A DNA stretch of 64,000 bases from Streptomyces lydicus (lineage in GTDB: Bacteria > Actinomycetota > Actinomycetes > Streptomycetales > Streptomycetaceae): positions 992,001 to 1,056,000 of the forward strand of contig NZ_CP017157.1 in the NCBI RefSeq assembly GCF_001729485.1, in the 5' to 3' direction. The position numbers and the translations under genes were made by a program. This document shows positions 9,085 to 18,810 of the stretch, piece after piece. Below the pieces are notes generated by a model. That model ran no database searches. It saw nothing but the letters and a program-made list of their open reading frames with translations, and had not been told where the DNA came from. The number at the start of each line of letters is the position of its first letter. The first letter of the stretch is position 1.

Positions 9085-9807
9085 TCAGGGCGTCGAGGGC
9101 CGGGCGGCCGGGGCCGGGCCGATGTCGAGGGCGGCGCAGCGCCAGCGGGAGTCGGCGCCCAGCTCCAGCCGGAAGGCGAGTGCCCGCAGCCGTTCGCCGG
9201 TGGCGATGCGGGCGAACGCCTCGATGACGCCGCGCCGGGGCCGGCACAGCCCGCACTCCCGCAGGGCCGGGACCGGGGCGCGGTGGCCCGGTGCGAGGAG
9301 GGGGCGCAGCGGCGCCTGCGGGGCCAGCTCCGCCAGCCGGTCGTAGGCGGCGGGCAGCGCGTGCCCCAGCAGCGCGTGGACGGGCCGCTGGCCGCTGAGC
9401 GTGAGCACCAGCTGGTGCGCGAACCACAGGTGCGGCCGGCTCTCCCTGGCCCGGCGTTGCGCGCCGACGGTCGGGAGGGCGGGGCCGGTGGTCCGCGGGC
9501 CGCTGCCGGCGGGGCCCAAGGGGCGGCGGCCGGCGCCGGGGGACCGCCGGGGCCGGGGGAGGGCGGCAGGCGCCGTCGCGGGGCCCGTGGGGCCCGTACG
9601 GGGGCGGGGGAGGGCCGCGGTGCGGGACGGCGCGGGCCGGGTGGCCGGCGCCGGCCGAGGGGGCCGGGGCGCGGGGAGCGCCGCCCGGGTGGCGGGTGGC
9701 TGCGCCGGGGGCGCGGCGGGGGACCGGTTGCCGTCCCGGGGCGTGGTGTCGTCGGAGCCGGTCGTGGTGCGCGTGGCGCCGGCCGGTGCCGGGTTGTCGC
9801 CGGTCAT
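9085..9807 (-). CDS. Rv3235 family protein
   Basis: A protein of 240 residues, encoded convergently to secA. The first ~130 residues are Pro/Ala/Arg-rich and low-complexity. The C-terminal ~110 residues (from HLWFAHQLVLTLSGQRPVHALLGH to IATGERLRALAFRLELGADSRWRCAALDIG) form the compact domain found next to secA in actinobacteria and called Rv3235 family; its function is not known. I placed the start at the ATG at 9807 (MTGDNPAPAG). An upstream ATG at 9939 is also in frame but adds only nonconserved residues. The position beside secA hints at a link to export, which is inference. Confidence 0.7.
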   Translation of the reverse strand: MTGDNPAPAGATRTTTGSDDTTPRDGNRSPAAPPAQPPATRAALPAPRPPRPAPATRPAPSRTAALPRPRTGPTGPATAPAALPRPRRSPGAGRRPLGPAGSGPRTTGPALPTVGAQRRARESRPHLWFAHQLVLTLSGQRPVHALLGHALPAAYDRLAELAPQAPLRPLLAPGHRAPVPALRECGLCRPRRGVIEAFARIATGERLRALAFRLELGADSRWRCAALDIGPAPAARPSTP

Positions 9808-10047
9808 GTGTGATCGCCCCCGTGGTGCCGGGCCCAGAATTACTGGGCGGTAGCTTTTGTGGTGGGGAACTTGGTACCGGCGGCGCCACGGCGGCGGCAA
9901 GGCGCGGACGGGCCGGCCGGCGGGGGCGGCGGAATTCACCCGTCCGTGGCGCGGGGCCGTGATGGAGCCGCGGGGACGGGGTGCGGAAGGGGGCGACGGG
10001 GGCCGGGGGGACGGCCCCGGGGCGGCACGATGGGGGACGCACGCCCG

Positions 10048-10053
10048 TATGCT
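10048..10053 (+). promoter_or_regulatory. Possible -10 element upstream of the DUF6912 gene
   Basis: TATGCT lies 48 bases before the start of the gene at 10101. No clear -35 is visible. The rest of the gap from 9808 holds nothing recognisable. Confidence 0.3.
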
Positions 10054-10100
10054 GGCTGGACGATCGTCAGAGTTGAGCCAATCGAGCGGAAGCGGCTGCC

Positions 10101-10607
10101 ATGCGCGTCTATGTCCCCCTGACCCTCTCCGGTCTCGCGGAGGCGCACAAGAACGGTGAGCTGGGCCCCGGCCCCCTGACCGCGTACGCGGTCACACCCG
10201 CGCTGCGCGAGTGGTACGTCTCGGACGACATCGAGGAGCTGGAGTACGCGGCGCTCAACCGCGCGGCCCAGGCGTCACTGCGGATGCTCGCCGGGAACCC
10301 GCAGGTCGCGCGGCGCCGGGTGGTGGTGGCCGTGGACGTGGCGGACGGCGCGGCGGTCGCCGACCCGGACGCCGGGCTCGACCAGTCGGCGCTCGGCGAG
10401 GTGCGGGTCGCCGGGCCGGTGCCGCTGTCGAAGGCCGCGGCGGTGCACGTCGACGCCGAGGACGCGGAGGCGGACGTCGCGGCGGCCGCGGCGGCGCTCG
10501 GCGCGGCGGACCTGGGCGACGACGACGCGCAGTTCACCGTGGACGGTGCCGAGGACCACGACCTCATGTGGTTCGGCGTGCAGGAGATTCCCGCACTGAT
10601 CGGGTGA
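10101..10607 (+). CDS. DUF6912 family protein
   Basis: A protein of 168 residues. The start MRVYVPLTLSGLAEAH and the segment AVTPALREWYVSDDIEELEYAAL match an actinobacterial family of unknown function. The rest alternates beta strands (RRVVVAVDVADG, GEVRVAGPVPLSKAAAVHVD) with an acidic Ala/Asp-rich tail ending DLMWFGVQEIPALIG. No signal peptide, membrane segment or catalytic motif can be seen. The ATG at 10101 has GCGGAAGCGG upstream as a weak ribosome site. A HAD hydrolase follows after 118 bases on the same strand. Confidence 0.75.
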   Translation: MRVYVPLTLSGLAEAHKNGELGPGPLTAYAVTPALREWYVSDDIEELEYAALNRAAQASLRMLAGNPQVARRRVVVAVDVADGAAVADPDAGLDQSALGEVRVAGPVPLSKAAAVHVDAEDAEADVAAAAAALGAADLGDDDAQFTVDGAEDHDLMWFGVQEIPALIG

Positions 10608-10725
10608 GGCGCCGTCCGGTGCACGGCCGGTGCCGCCGGTCAGGCTGCGTTGTCAGTGGCGGCGGGTACGTTCTGTGCATGGGGCAGGGCGCGTCGCGCG
10701 CACGGGGATCGAGCTGGGGAACCGC

Positions 10726-11397
10726 ATGGAGAAGCACGCCACACACATCGTCTGGGACTGGAACGGCACCCTCTTCCACGACATCGACGCCGTCATCGGG
10801 GCGACCAACTCCGCCTTCGAGGAGATCGGGCTGGCGCCGATCACCCTGGAGACGTACCGGGAGCTGTACTGCGTGCCGATTCCGCGGTTCTACGAGCGGC
10901 TGATGGGACGGCTCCCGTCGGAGGCGGAGTGGCTGGTGATGGACGAGGCGTTCCACCGGCACTACAGCGAGCACCGGCTGCGCTGCGGCCTGGCCGAGGG
11001 CGTGGACCTGCTCCTGGAGGCGTGGCAGACGGCCGGCGGCAGCCAGTCGATCCTCAGCATGTTCGGCCACGACGAGCTGATACCGCTCGTCCGCGGCTTC
11101 GGGATCGAGTCGCGGTTCGTCCTGGTGGAGGGGCGTACCGGGCCGTCCGGGGGTACGAAGAGCGCGCAGATGGTGCGGCACCTGGCGGCGCTGGAGCGGG
11201 TCGACCCCGGCCGTACGGTCGTGATCGGCGACGCGGCGGACGACGCGGTCGCCGCGCGGGACGTCGGCGCCCGTGCGGTGCTCTACACGGGCGGGTCGCA
11301 CAGCCGCGCCAGCCTGGAGGCCGCCGCGCTGCCGGGCGTGCCGGTGGTGGACACCCTCGCGGAGGCGGTCGAGCTGGCGGGCGCCCTCATGGCGTAG
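10726..11397 (+). CDS. HAD family hydrolase (phosphoglycolate phosphatase-like)
   Basis: A protein of 223 residues. HAD motif I is IVWDWNGTLFHD with the nucleophile Asp, an alpha-helical cap follows (about 20-85), and the late motif IV is VVIGDAADDAVAARD. The loop SILSMFGHDELIPLV lies where motif II sits. Family members remove phosphate from small metabolites such as phosphoglycolate or sugar phosphates; the substrate is not evident. The start is the ATG at 10726 with CTGGGGAA upstream; earlier in-frame codons encode nonconserved sequence. The gene probably stands alone, since a 466-base gap follows. Confidence 0.85.
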   Translation: MEKHATHIVWDWNGTLFHDIDAVIGATNSAFEEIGLAPITLETYRELYCVPIPRFYERLMGRLPSEAEWLVMDEAFHRHYSEHRLRCGLAEGVDLLLEAWQTAGGSQSILSMFGHDELIPLVRGFGIESRFVLVEGRTGPSGGTKSAQMVRHLAALERVDPGRTVVIGDAADDAVAARDVGARAVLYTGGSHSRASLEAAALPGVPVVDTLAEAVELAGALMA

Positions 11398-11863
11398 CGG
11401 AGGCTCGTGCGGGCCCGGCGGCGCACCGCCGGGCGGCCGGCGCTGCGACCTGCTGTTCGGCTGTGCGCTCCGGCGGGTGACCGTTCCCGGGGCACGCATA
11501 CGCCACCCCGGTGCGACGTTGTCCAGAAGGTCTAAGTTCGCGTCGAGGTTTTGTACGCACACGGCCCATGACGGCACCCGTGAGGGGAGCGATAGCCTTG
11601 CACCGTGATCAGCGCGATAACCCGCGGGGGCATCGAAGCCCCTGCCGTGCGCCCGGGGCACCACCGTGACCGGGCGGTCGCTGGTCGTTGCGGCCAACAC
11701 TCCATGTCGACCTTGTCAAAGTTTGTCGATAACGAAGCGGCCTTCTCCCCACGCGGCATAGCGTCGACAGCGACAGGACACCCCGCGTCGCGACGGCGTT
11801 GTGCGGCTTCCACACAGTTCTTCCACAACGTCACGCAACGGCGCGCGACAGGAGCCAGAGGAC
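11398..11863. other. Intergenic region upstream of NAD-glutamate dehydrogenase
   Basis: This 466-base gap holds no convincing gene. It is less GC-rich than its surroundings, especially at 11690-11760, where TTGTCAAAG and GATAAC elements suggest a promoter. I see no terminator with a T-run after the HAD gene. Confidence 0.45.
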
Positions 11864-14800
11864 ATGCAGACCAAGCTGGACGAAGCCAAGACCGAGCTGC
11901 TCGCCAGGGCCGCCCGGGTCGTTGAAAGCAGCCAGGCCGGAGGCAAGCACCCGGTACGCGGCCTCGACCCGGACACCCTCACGGGATACCTCCAGCGCTA
12001 CTACCTGCACACCGCCCCCGAGGACCTGATCGACCGCGACCCGGTCGACGTCTTCGGCGCCGCGCTCTCGCACTACCGGCTCGCGGAGACGCGTCCGCAG
12101 GGCACCGCGAACGTCCGGGTGCACACGCCGACCGTCGAGGAGAACGGCTGGACCAGCAGCCACTCCGTCGTCGAGGTCGTCACCGACGACATGCCCTTCC
12201 TGGTCGACTCGGTCACCAACGAGCTCTCCCGCCAGGGCCGCGGCATCCACCTGGTCATCCACCCGCAGGTGACCGTCCGCCGTGACGTCACCGGCAAGCT
12301 CATCGAGGTCCTCGACTGCAACGGGGACGCCCGCGGCAACGGCGCCCGGAAGAAGGCCGCCGAGCTGCCGCACGACGCGGTGACCGAGTCCTGGATCCAC
12401 GTCGAGACCGATCGCGAGACCGACCGCGAGGACCTCCACCAGATCACCGCCGATCTGCTGCGGGTGCTGTCCGACGTGCGCGAGGCCGTCGAGGACTGGG
12501 ACAAGATGCGCGGTGCCGCCCTGCGCATCGGCGACGAGCTGCCCTCCGAGCCGCTCGCCGACGACCTGCGCGAGATGGAGGTCGAGGAGGCCCAGGAGCT
12601 GCTGCGGTGGCTGTCCGACGACCACTTCACCTTCCTCGGCTACCGCGAGTACGAGCTGGCCTCCGCGCCCGGTGAGGGCGGCACCCAGGAGGACGTGCTG
12701 ACCGCCGTGCCGGGCACCGGACTGGGCATCCTGCGGTCCGACCCGCCGCACCGCGAGAGCGACTCCGGCCACCCCGTCTCGCCGTCCTTCAACCGGCTGC
12801 CCGCCGACGCCCGCGCCAAGGCCCGCGAGCACAAGCTGCTCATCCTGACCAAGGCCAACAGCCGCGCCACCGTCCACCGCCCCTCGTACCTCGACTACGT
12901 CGGCGTCAAGAAGTTCGACGAGCAGGGCAACGTCATCGGGGAGCGGCGCTTCCTGGGCCTGTTCTCGTCCGCCGCGTACACCGAGTCGGTGCGCCGGGTG
13001 CCGGTCATCCGCCGCAAGGTCGCCGAGGTCCTGGAGGGCGCGGGCTTCAGCCCCGACAGCCACGACGGCCGCGACCTGCTGCAGATCCTGGAGACCTACC
13101 CCCGCGACGAGCTCTTCCAGACGCCCGTCGACGAGCTGCGGTCCATCGCCACCAGCGTGCTGTACCTCCAGGAGCGCCGCCGGCTGCGCCTGTTCCTCCG
13201 CCAGGACGAATACGGCCGCTACTACTCCGCGCTGGTCTACCTCCCGCGCGACCGCTACACCACCGCCGTCCGGCTGCGCCTGATCGACATCCTCAAGGAG
13301 GAGCTCGGCGGCACCAGCGTCGACTTCACCGCCTGGAACACAGAGTCGGTCCTCTCCCGGCTGCACTTCGTCATCCGCGTGGAGCCCGGCGCGACCCTGC
13401 CCGACCTCACCGACGCGGACGCCGACCGCATCGAGAGCCGGCTGGTCGAGGCCGCCCGCTCCTGGGCCGACGGCTTCTCCGAGGCGCTGATCGCCGAGGT
13501 CGGCGAGGAGCGCGCGGCCGAGCTGCTGCGCCGCTACGGCCACGCCTTCCCGGAGGGCTACAAGGCCGACAACAGCCCGCGCAGCGCGGTCGCCGACCTC
13601 CAGCACCTGGAGAAGCTCACCGAGGAGCCCGGCAAGGACTTCTCGGTCAGCCTCTACGAGCCGGTCGGCGCGGCCCCCGGGGAGCGCCGCTTCAAGATCT
13701 ACCGCAGGGGCGAGCCGGTCTCGCTGTCGCGGGTACTGCCCGGCCTGAACAAGCTGGGCGTCGAGGTCATCGACGAGCGGCCGCACGAGCTGCGCTGCGC
13801 CGACTCCTCCCTCGCCTGGGTCTACGACTTCGGCCTGCGGATGCCGGAGCAGGTCAAGGGCGACGACGCCCGCGAACGGTTCCAGGAAGCCTTCACGGCC
13901 GTGTGGACCGGCGCCGCCGAGAGCGACAACTTCAACACGCTGGTGCTGCGGGCCGGCCTCAACTGGCGCCAGGCGATGGTGCTGCGGGCCTACGCCAAGT
14001 ACCTGCGGCAGGCCGGGTCGACGTTCAGCCAGACGTACATGGAGGACACCCTCTCCAACAACGTCCACACCACCCGGCTGCTGGTCTCGCTGTTCGAGGC
14101 CCGGATGTCCCCCGAGCGCCAGAGCGCGGGCACCGAGCTGACGGACGGGCTGCTGGAGGAGCTGGACGGCGCCCTGGACCAGGTCGCGTCCCTCGACGAG
14201 GACCGGATCCTGCGGGCCTTCCTCACCGTCATCAAGGCGACCCTGCGCACCAACCACTACCAGCGGGCCGCCAACGGCGAGCCGCACAGCTACCTCTCCC
14301 TCAAGCTGGACCCGCAGGCCATCCCCGACCTGCCGGCGCCCCGCCCGGCGTACGAGATCTGGGTGTACTCGCCCCGCGTCGAGGGCGTCCACCTGCGCTT
14401 CGGCAAGGTCGCGCGCGGTGGTCTGCGCTGGTCGGACCGCCGGGAGGACTTCCGTACGGAGATCCTCGGCCTGGTCAAGGCGCAGATGGTCAAGAACACC
14501 GTCATCGTGCCGGTCGGCGCCAAGGGCGGCTTCGTCGGCAAGCAGCTGCCGGACCCGTCGCTGGACCGCGACGCCTGGCTCGCCGAGGGCATCGCCTCGT
14601 ACAAGACCTTCATCTCGGGTCTGCTGGACATCACCGACAACCTCGTCGGTGGCGAGGTCGTCCCCCCGAAGAACGTCGTCCGCCACGACGAGGACGACAC
14701 CTACCTGGTCGTCGCCGCCGACAAGGGCACCGCGACGTTCTCGGACATCGCCAACGAGGTCGCCGAGTCGTACGGCTTCTGGCTCGGTGACGCCTTCGCC

Positions 14801-16825
14801 TCCGGCGGCAGCGCCGGATACGACCACAAGGGCATGGGCATCACCGCCCGCGGCGCCTGGGAGTCCGTCAAGCGGCACTTCCGCGAGCTCGGGCACGACA
14901 CCCAGACCGAGGACTTCACGGTCGTCGGCGTCGGCGACATGTCCGGCGACGTCTTCGGCAACGGCATGCTGCTCAGCGAGCACATCCGCCTGGTCGCCGC
15001 CTTCGACCACCGGCACATCTTCATCGACCCCAACCCGGACGCGGCCACCTCCTACGCCGAGCGCCGCCGGCTGTTCGAGCTGCCCCGGTCGTCCTGGGCG
15101 GACTACAACACCGAGCTGCTCTCGCAGGGCGGCGGCATCCACCCGCGCTCGGCCAAGTCCATCCCGATCAACGCGCAGGTGCGGGCCGCCCTCGGCATCG
15201 AGGCCGGGGTGAAGAAGATGACCCCCGCCGACCTGATGCGGGTCATCCTCAGGGCCCCCGTCGACCTGCTGTGGAACGGCGGCATCGGCACGTACGTGAA
15301 GTCCTCGGCGGAGTCGCACGCCGACGTGGGCGACAAAGCCAACGACGCCATCCGGGTCAACGGCGAGGACCTGCGGGTCAAGGTCGTCGGCGAGGGCGGC
15401 AACCTCGGCCTGACCCAGCTGGGCCGGATCGAGTTCGCCACGGCCGGCGGGAAGATCAACACCGACGCGATCGACAACAGCGCCGGTGTGGACACCTCCG
15501 ACCACGAGGTCAACATCAAGATCCTGCTCAACTCCGTCGTGGCCAACGGCGACATGACCGTCAAGCAGCGCAACAAGCTGCTGGCCGAGATGACCGACGA
15601 GGTCGGCGCGCTGGTGCTGCGCAACAACTACGCGCAGAACACCGCACTGGCCCTGGCACAGGCCCAGTCCTCCAGCATGCTCCACGCCCAGCAGCGCTTC
15701 ATGCGCCGCCTGGTGCGCGACGGCGACCTCGACCGGGCGCTGGAGTTCCTGCCCACCGACCGGCAGATCCGTGAACGGCTGAACGCCGGCCGCGGCCTGA
15801 CCCAGCCCGAGACCGCGGTGCTCCTGGCGTACACCAAGATCACCGTCTCCGAGTCGCTGATCCAGACCCAGCTGCCGGACGACCGCTACCTCGAACGGCT
15901 GCTGCACGCCTACTTCCCGTCGGCGCTGCACGACCGTTTCGCCGAGCAGGTCGACGGGCACGCGCTGCGCCGCGAGATCATCACGACGGTGCTGGTCAAC
16001 GACACCGTCAACACCGGTGGGACGAGCTTCCTGCACCGGATGCGGGAGGAGACCGGAGCCTCCCTCGAAGAGGTCGTCAGGGCGCACACCGCGGCCCGCG
16101 CGATCTTCGGTCTCAACCAGGTCTGGGACGACGTCGAGGCGCTCGACAACATCGTCGCCGCCGACGTCCAGACCCGCATCCGGCTGCACTCGCGCCGGCT
16201 CGTCGAGCGCGGCACGCGCTGGCTGCTCAACAACCGCCCGCAGCCGCTGGAGCTGTCGGAGACCATCGAGTTCTTCGCCGAGCGGGTCGGGCAGGTCTGG
16301 TCGCAGCTGCCGAAGCTGCTGCAGGGCAGCGACCTGGAGTGGTTCCAGACGATCCTGGAGGAGCTCACCGGCGCGGGCGTGCCCGAGCCGCTGGCCGTCC
16401 AGGTGTCCGGCTTCTCCTCGGCCTTCCCGGCGCTGGACATCGTCGCCGTCGCGGACCGGATGGGCAAGGAGCCGCTGGAGGTCGCCGAGGTCTACTACGA
16501 CCTGGGTGACCGGCTGCGGATCAACCAGCTCCTCGACCGCATCCTGGAGCTGCCGCGCAACGACCGCTGGCAGTCGATGGCCCGCGCCTCGATCCGCGAG
16601 GACCTCTTCGCGGCGCACGCGGCGCTGACCGCGGAGGTGCTGTCGGTGGGCAACGGCTCCTCGACGCCGGAGCAGCGGTTCAAGGCATGGGAAGAGGCCA
16701 ACGCGGCGATCCTGAGCCGGGCCCGGGCGACGCTGGAGGAGATCCACGGTTCGGAGGGCTTCGACCTCGCGAACCTCTCCGTGGCCATGCGGACCATGCG
16801 GACGCTGCTGCGGTCGCACAGCTGA
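11864..16825 (+). CDS. gdhB: NAD-specific glutamate dehydrogenase, large (1650-residue) class
   Basis: A protein of 1653 residues, the size of the NAD-dependent L-180-class glutamate dehydrogenases. It converts glutamate to 2-oxoglutarate and ammonia with NAD in the cytoplasm. The central catalytic core holds KVARGGLRWSDRREDFRTE and QMVKNTVIVPVGAKGGFVGK, with the substrate-binding Lys, and the nucleotide-binding part holds VVGVGDMSGDVFGNGMLLS. Long N- and C-terminal regulatory regions flank the core, including ACT-like segments near residues 80-200. I chose the ATG at 11864 (MQTKLDEAKTELL) because GGAGCCAGAGG precedes it. A perfect 16-base-pair terminator follows. The gene is a single unit with no visible partner. 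Confidence 0.95.
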   Translation: MQTKLDEAKTELLARAARVVESSQAGGKHPVRGLDPDTLTGYLQRYYLHTAPEDLIDRDPVDVFGAALSHYRLAETRPQGTANVRVHTPTVEENGWTSSHSVVEVVTDDMPFLVDSVTNELSRQGRGIHLVIHPQVTVRRDVTGKLIEVLDCNGDARGNGARKKAAELPHDAVTESWIHVETDRETDREDLHQITADLLRVLSDVREAVEDWDKMRGAALRIGDELPSEPLADDLREMEVEEAQELLRWLSDDHFTFLGYREYELASAPGEGGTQEDVLTAVPGTGLGILRSDPPHRESDSGHPVSPSFNRLPADARAKAREHKLLILTKANSRATVHRPSYLDYVGVKKFDEQGNVIGERRFLGLFSSAAYTESVRRVPVIRRKVAEVLEGAGFSPDSHDGRDLLQILETYPRDELFQTPVDELRSIATSVLYLQERRRLRLFLRQDEYGRYYSALVYLPRDRYTTAVRLRLIDILKEELGGTSVDFTAWNTESVLSRLHFVIRVEPGATLPDLTDADADRIESRLVEAARSWADGFSEALIAEVGEERAAELLRRYGHAFPEGYKADNSPRSAVADLQHLEKLTEEPGKDFSVSLYEPVGAAPGERRFKIYRRGEPVSLSRVLPGLNKLGVEVIDERPHELRCADSSLAWVYDFGLRMPEQVKGDDARERFQEAFTAVWTGAAESDNFNTLVLRAGLNWRQAMVLRAYAKYLRQAGSTFSQTYMEDTLSNNVHTTRLLVSLFEARMSPERQSAGTELTDGLLEELDGALDQVASLDEDRILRAFLTVIKATLRTNHYQRAANGEPHSYLSLKLDPQAIPDLPAPRPAYEIWVYSPRVEGVHLRFGKVARGGLRWSDRREDFRTEILGLVKAQMVKNTVIVPVGAKGGFVGKQLPDPSLDRDAWLAEGIASYKTFISGLLDITDNLVGGEVVPPKNVVRHDEDDTYLVVAADKGTATFSDIANEVAESYGFWLGDAFASGGSAGYDHKGMGITARGAWESVKRHFRELGHDTQTEDFTVVGVGDMSGDVFGNGMLLSEHIRLVAAFDHRHIFIDPNPDAATSYAERRRLFELPRSSWADYNTELLSQGGGIHPRSAKSIPINAQVRAALGIEAGVKKMTPADLMRVILRAPVDLLWNGGIGTYVKSSAESHADVGDKANDAIRVNGEDLRVKVVGEGGNLGLTQLGRIEFATAGGKINTDAIDNSAGVDTSDHEVNIKILLNSVVANGDMTVKQRNKLLAEMTDEVGALVLRNNYAQNTALALAQAQSSSMLHAQQRFMRRLVRDGDLDRALEFLPTDRQIRERLNAGRGLTQPETAVLLAYTKITVSESLIQTQLPDDRYLERLLHAYFPSALHDRFAEQVDGHALRREIITTVLVNDTVNTGGTSFLHRMREETGASLEEVVRAHTAARAIFGLNQVWDDVEALDNIVAADVQTRIRLHSRRLVERGTRWLLNNRPQPLELSETIEFFAERVGQVWSQLPKLLQGSDLEWFQTILEELTGAGVPEPLAVQVSGFSSAFPALDIVAVADRMGKEPLEVAEVYYDLGDRLRINQLLDRILELPRNDRWQSMARASIREDLFAAHAALTAEVLSVGNGSSTPEQRFKAWEEANAAILSRARATLEEIHGSEGFDLANLSVAMRTMRTLLRSHS

Positions 16826-16840
16826 CCCGCGCCACACGGC

Positions 16841-16875
16841 GGACGGCCCCGGAAGCGATGCTTCCGGGGCCGTCC
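16841..16875 (+). terminator. Terminator after NAD-glutamate dehydrogenase
   Basis: GGACGGCCCCGGAAGC and its exact reverse complement form a 16-base-pair stem with a three-base GAT loop, 15 bases after the stop. It lies between convergent genes and probably serves both. Confidence 0.8.
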
Positions 16876-16930
16876 CCGTTGGCGCGTGCCCCCGGCGCCG
16901 GGCTCTGCCGGGCTGCCGACGGGGGAGGGG

Positions 16931-17746
16931 CTACTTGCCCGTCTCCCTCTCGTATGCCTCGATGACCTCGTCGGTGGGGCCGTCCATCAGCAGTTCGCCG
17001 CGTTCCAGCCACAGCACGCGGTCGCAGGTGTCGCGGATGGACTTGTTGTTGTGGCTGACCAGGAAGACCGTGCCGGCTTCCTTGCGCAGCTCGCGGATGC
17101 GGGCCTCGGAGCGCTTCTGGAAGGCCCGGTCGCCGGTGGCCAGGGCCTCGTCGATCATCAGCACGTCGTGGTCCTTGGCCGCGGCGATGGAGAACCGCAG
17201 CCGGGCGGCCATGCCGGAGGAGTAGGTGCGCATCGGCAGCGAGATGAAGTCGCCCTTCTCGTTGATGCCGGAGAAGTCGACGATGCCGTCGTAGCGCTCG
17301 CGGATCTGCTCACGCGACATGCCCATGGCCAGACCGCCGAGGACGACGTTCTTCTCGCCGGTCAGGTCGTTCATCAGGGCCGCGTTGACGCCCAGCAGCG
17401 AGGGCTGGCCGTGGGTGTAGACCTTGCCGCGCTCGGCGGGCAGCAGCCCGGCCACCGCCTTGAGCAGCGTGGACTTGCCCGAGCCGTTGGAGCCGATCAG
17501 GCCGATGGACTCGCCGCGGTAGGCGGTGAAGGACACGCCCTTGACCGCGTGCACCTCGCGCACGCCGGTGGACGGCTTGCGGCGGATGATCCGGTTCAGC
17601 GCCGCGGTGGCACTGCCCCGGCCCGCACCGGTGCCGTAGACGCGGTAGACGATGTGCAGGTCGTCCGCGATCACCGTCGGGATCCGGGCGTCGGCGGTCT
17701 GCGCCGGCCGGATGTCGTCGTGTCGTTCCGTCAGAAGCTCAGCCAC
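16931..17746 (-). CDS. Glycopolymer/teichoic acid ABC exporter, ATP-binding subunit (TagH/Wzt-like)
   Basis: A protein of 271 residues with one ABC domain: Walker A GSNGSGKSTLLKAVAG, a signature with the TagH-type variant YSSGMAARLRFSIAA, Walker B VLMIDEALATGD, and a His switch in FLVSHNNKSI. The YSSGM signature is typical of ATPases that export O-antigen or teichoic acid. The start is GTG at 17746. It overlaps the end of the permease gene by eight bases, so the two are co-translated and form one transporter. It has no C-terminal polymer-binding extension of the Wzt type. It lies at the left edge of the envelope glycopolymer locus. Confidence 0.88.
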   Translation of the reverse strand: MAELLTERHDDIRPAQTADARIPTVIADDLHIVYRVYGTGAGRGSATAALNRIIRRKPSTGVREVHAVKGVSFTAYRGESIGLIGSNGSGKSTLLKAVAGLLPAERGKVYTHGQPSLLGVNAALMNDLTGEKNVVLGGLAMGMSREQIRERYDGIVDFSGINEKGDFISLPMRTYSSGMAARLRFSIAAAKDHDVLMIDEALATGDRAFQKRSEARIRELRKEAGTVFLVSHNNKSIRDTCDRVLWLERGELLMDGPTDEVIEAYERETGK

Positions 17747-18674
17747 GTCCGTACCGCTCCTCGGCCTTCCAGAAGTACACGAAGCCGGCGATGCCGGCCA
17801 GCAGGGCCCATCCGCCGGCGAACGCCCATACGTGCGGCGGCAGTTGCTTGTGCGTGAAGCTGTCGATCAGCGCGAAGCGCATCAGGTCGATGTACACCGC
17901 GGCCGGGTTGCCGTTCAGCAGGACCACCACGATCTGCGGGAGGTGCTTGCCCTGGAGGATCACGTTGATGCTGAACATCACGCCGGACGCGTACATCCAG
18001 GTCCGCATGACGAAGGGCATCAGCTGTGCCAGGTCCGGGGTCCGCGCGCCGAGCCGCGCCATGACCATCGCCAGCCCGGTGTTGAACACGAACTGCAGCG
18101 TCAGCGCCGGCAGCACCAGCAGCCAGGACCACGTCGGCACCTGCCCGAAGCAGAGCAGGATGACCACCAGTACGCCCATGGAGTACAGCAGTTGCTGGAG
18201 CTGGGCCAGGCAGAACGAGATCGGCAGGCAGGCGCGCGGGAAGTGCAGTGCCCGCACCAGGCCCAGGTTGCCGGAGATCGCCCGGGTCCCGGTCATCACC
18301 GAGTTCTGCAGGAAGGTGAAGACGAAGACGCCGGTCACCAGGAACGGGATGTAGTCCGGGACGCCCTTCCTCGTGCCGATCAGCACGCCGAAGATCAAGT
18401 AGTAGACGCCGGCGTTGAGCAGCGGGGTGATCACCTGCCACAGCTGGCCGAGCTTGGCGGTGGTGTACATCGCGGTGAGCTTGGCGGTGGCGAAGGAGGT
18501 GATGAAGTGCCGGCGGTGCCACAGCTGGCGGGTGTACTCGCCGAGCGAGGGGCGGGCGCCGCTCACCGTGAGGCCGTGGCGTTCGGCCAGCGCGCGCAGC
18601 TCGGGGTCGGGTGCCGTACCGGGGCGGGGTGCCCGGGCGGGCGCCTGCGCCGGCGGAGTGAGGGTCTGGGGCAT
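17739..18674 (-). CDS. Glycopolymer/teichoic acid ABC exporter, permease subunit (TagG/Wzm-like)
   Basis: A protein of 311 residues of the ABC-2 transporter class with about six membrane segments, for example around TPLLNAGVYYLIFGVLIG, FLVTGVFVFTFLQNSVMTG and LLVLPALTLQFVFNTGLAM. An N-terminal cytoplasmic amphipathic stretch (EYTRQLWHRRHFITSFATAK) precedes them, as in TagG and Wzm. It forms the channel partner of the ATPase encoded next to it. The ATG at 18674 (MPQTLTPPA) is chosen over the upstream in-frame start at 18755, which would add a nonconserved basic stretch. A TetR regulator gene diverges 136 bases away. Confidence 0.87.
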   Translation of the reverse strand: MPQTLTPPAQAPARAPRPGTAPDPELRALAERHGLTVSGARPSLGEYTRQLWHRRHFITSFATAKLTAMYTTAKLGQLWQVITPLLNAGVYYLIFGVLIGTRKGVPDYIPFLVTGVFVFTFLQNSVMTGTRAISGNLGLVRALHFPRACLPISFCLAQLQQLLYSMGVLVVILLCFGQVPTWSWLLVLPALTLQFVFNTGLAMVMARLGARTPDLAQLMPFVMRTWMYASGVMFSINVILQGKHLPQIVVVLLNGNPAAVYIDLMRFALIDSFTHKQLPPHVWAFAGGWALLAGIAGFVYFWKAEERYGRG

Positions 18675-18798
18675 GGGGGCCGCTTTCGCTTGCGTACGGG
18701 GGCCGCAGGAACGGACCGACGACGGGACGGGTCCGTATCGTCGCGACGCCGACACTAAAGGGAGCTCACGTCGAAACGCAACCGTAGCGTCGTGACGG

Positions 18799-18804
18799 TA
18801 GGCT
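18799..18804 (+). promoter_or_regulatory. -10 element for a leaderless TetR transcript
   Basis: TAGGCT ends six bases before the ATG at 18811, the spacing expected if transcription starts at the A of the start codon. No matching -35 is obvious. Confidence 0.5.
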
Positions 18805-18810
18805 CAAGCC

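Noticed and set aside
11831..16837. A stop-free frame of 1668 codons on the minus strand opposite the glutamate dehydrogenase gene
   Set aside because: Such antisense frames arise in GC-rich DNA because stops are rare in the complementary phase. The residues are Val/Asp/Gly-rich without domain pattern, and the plus strand encodes a clear enzyme.
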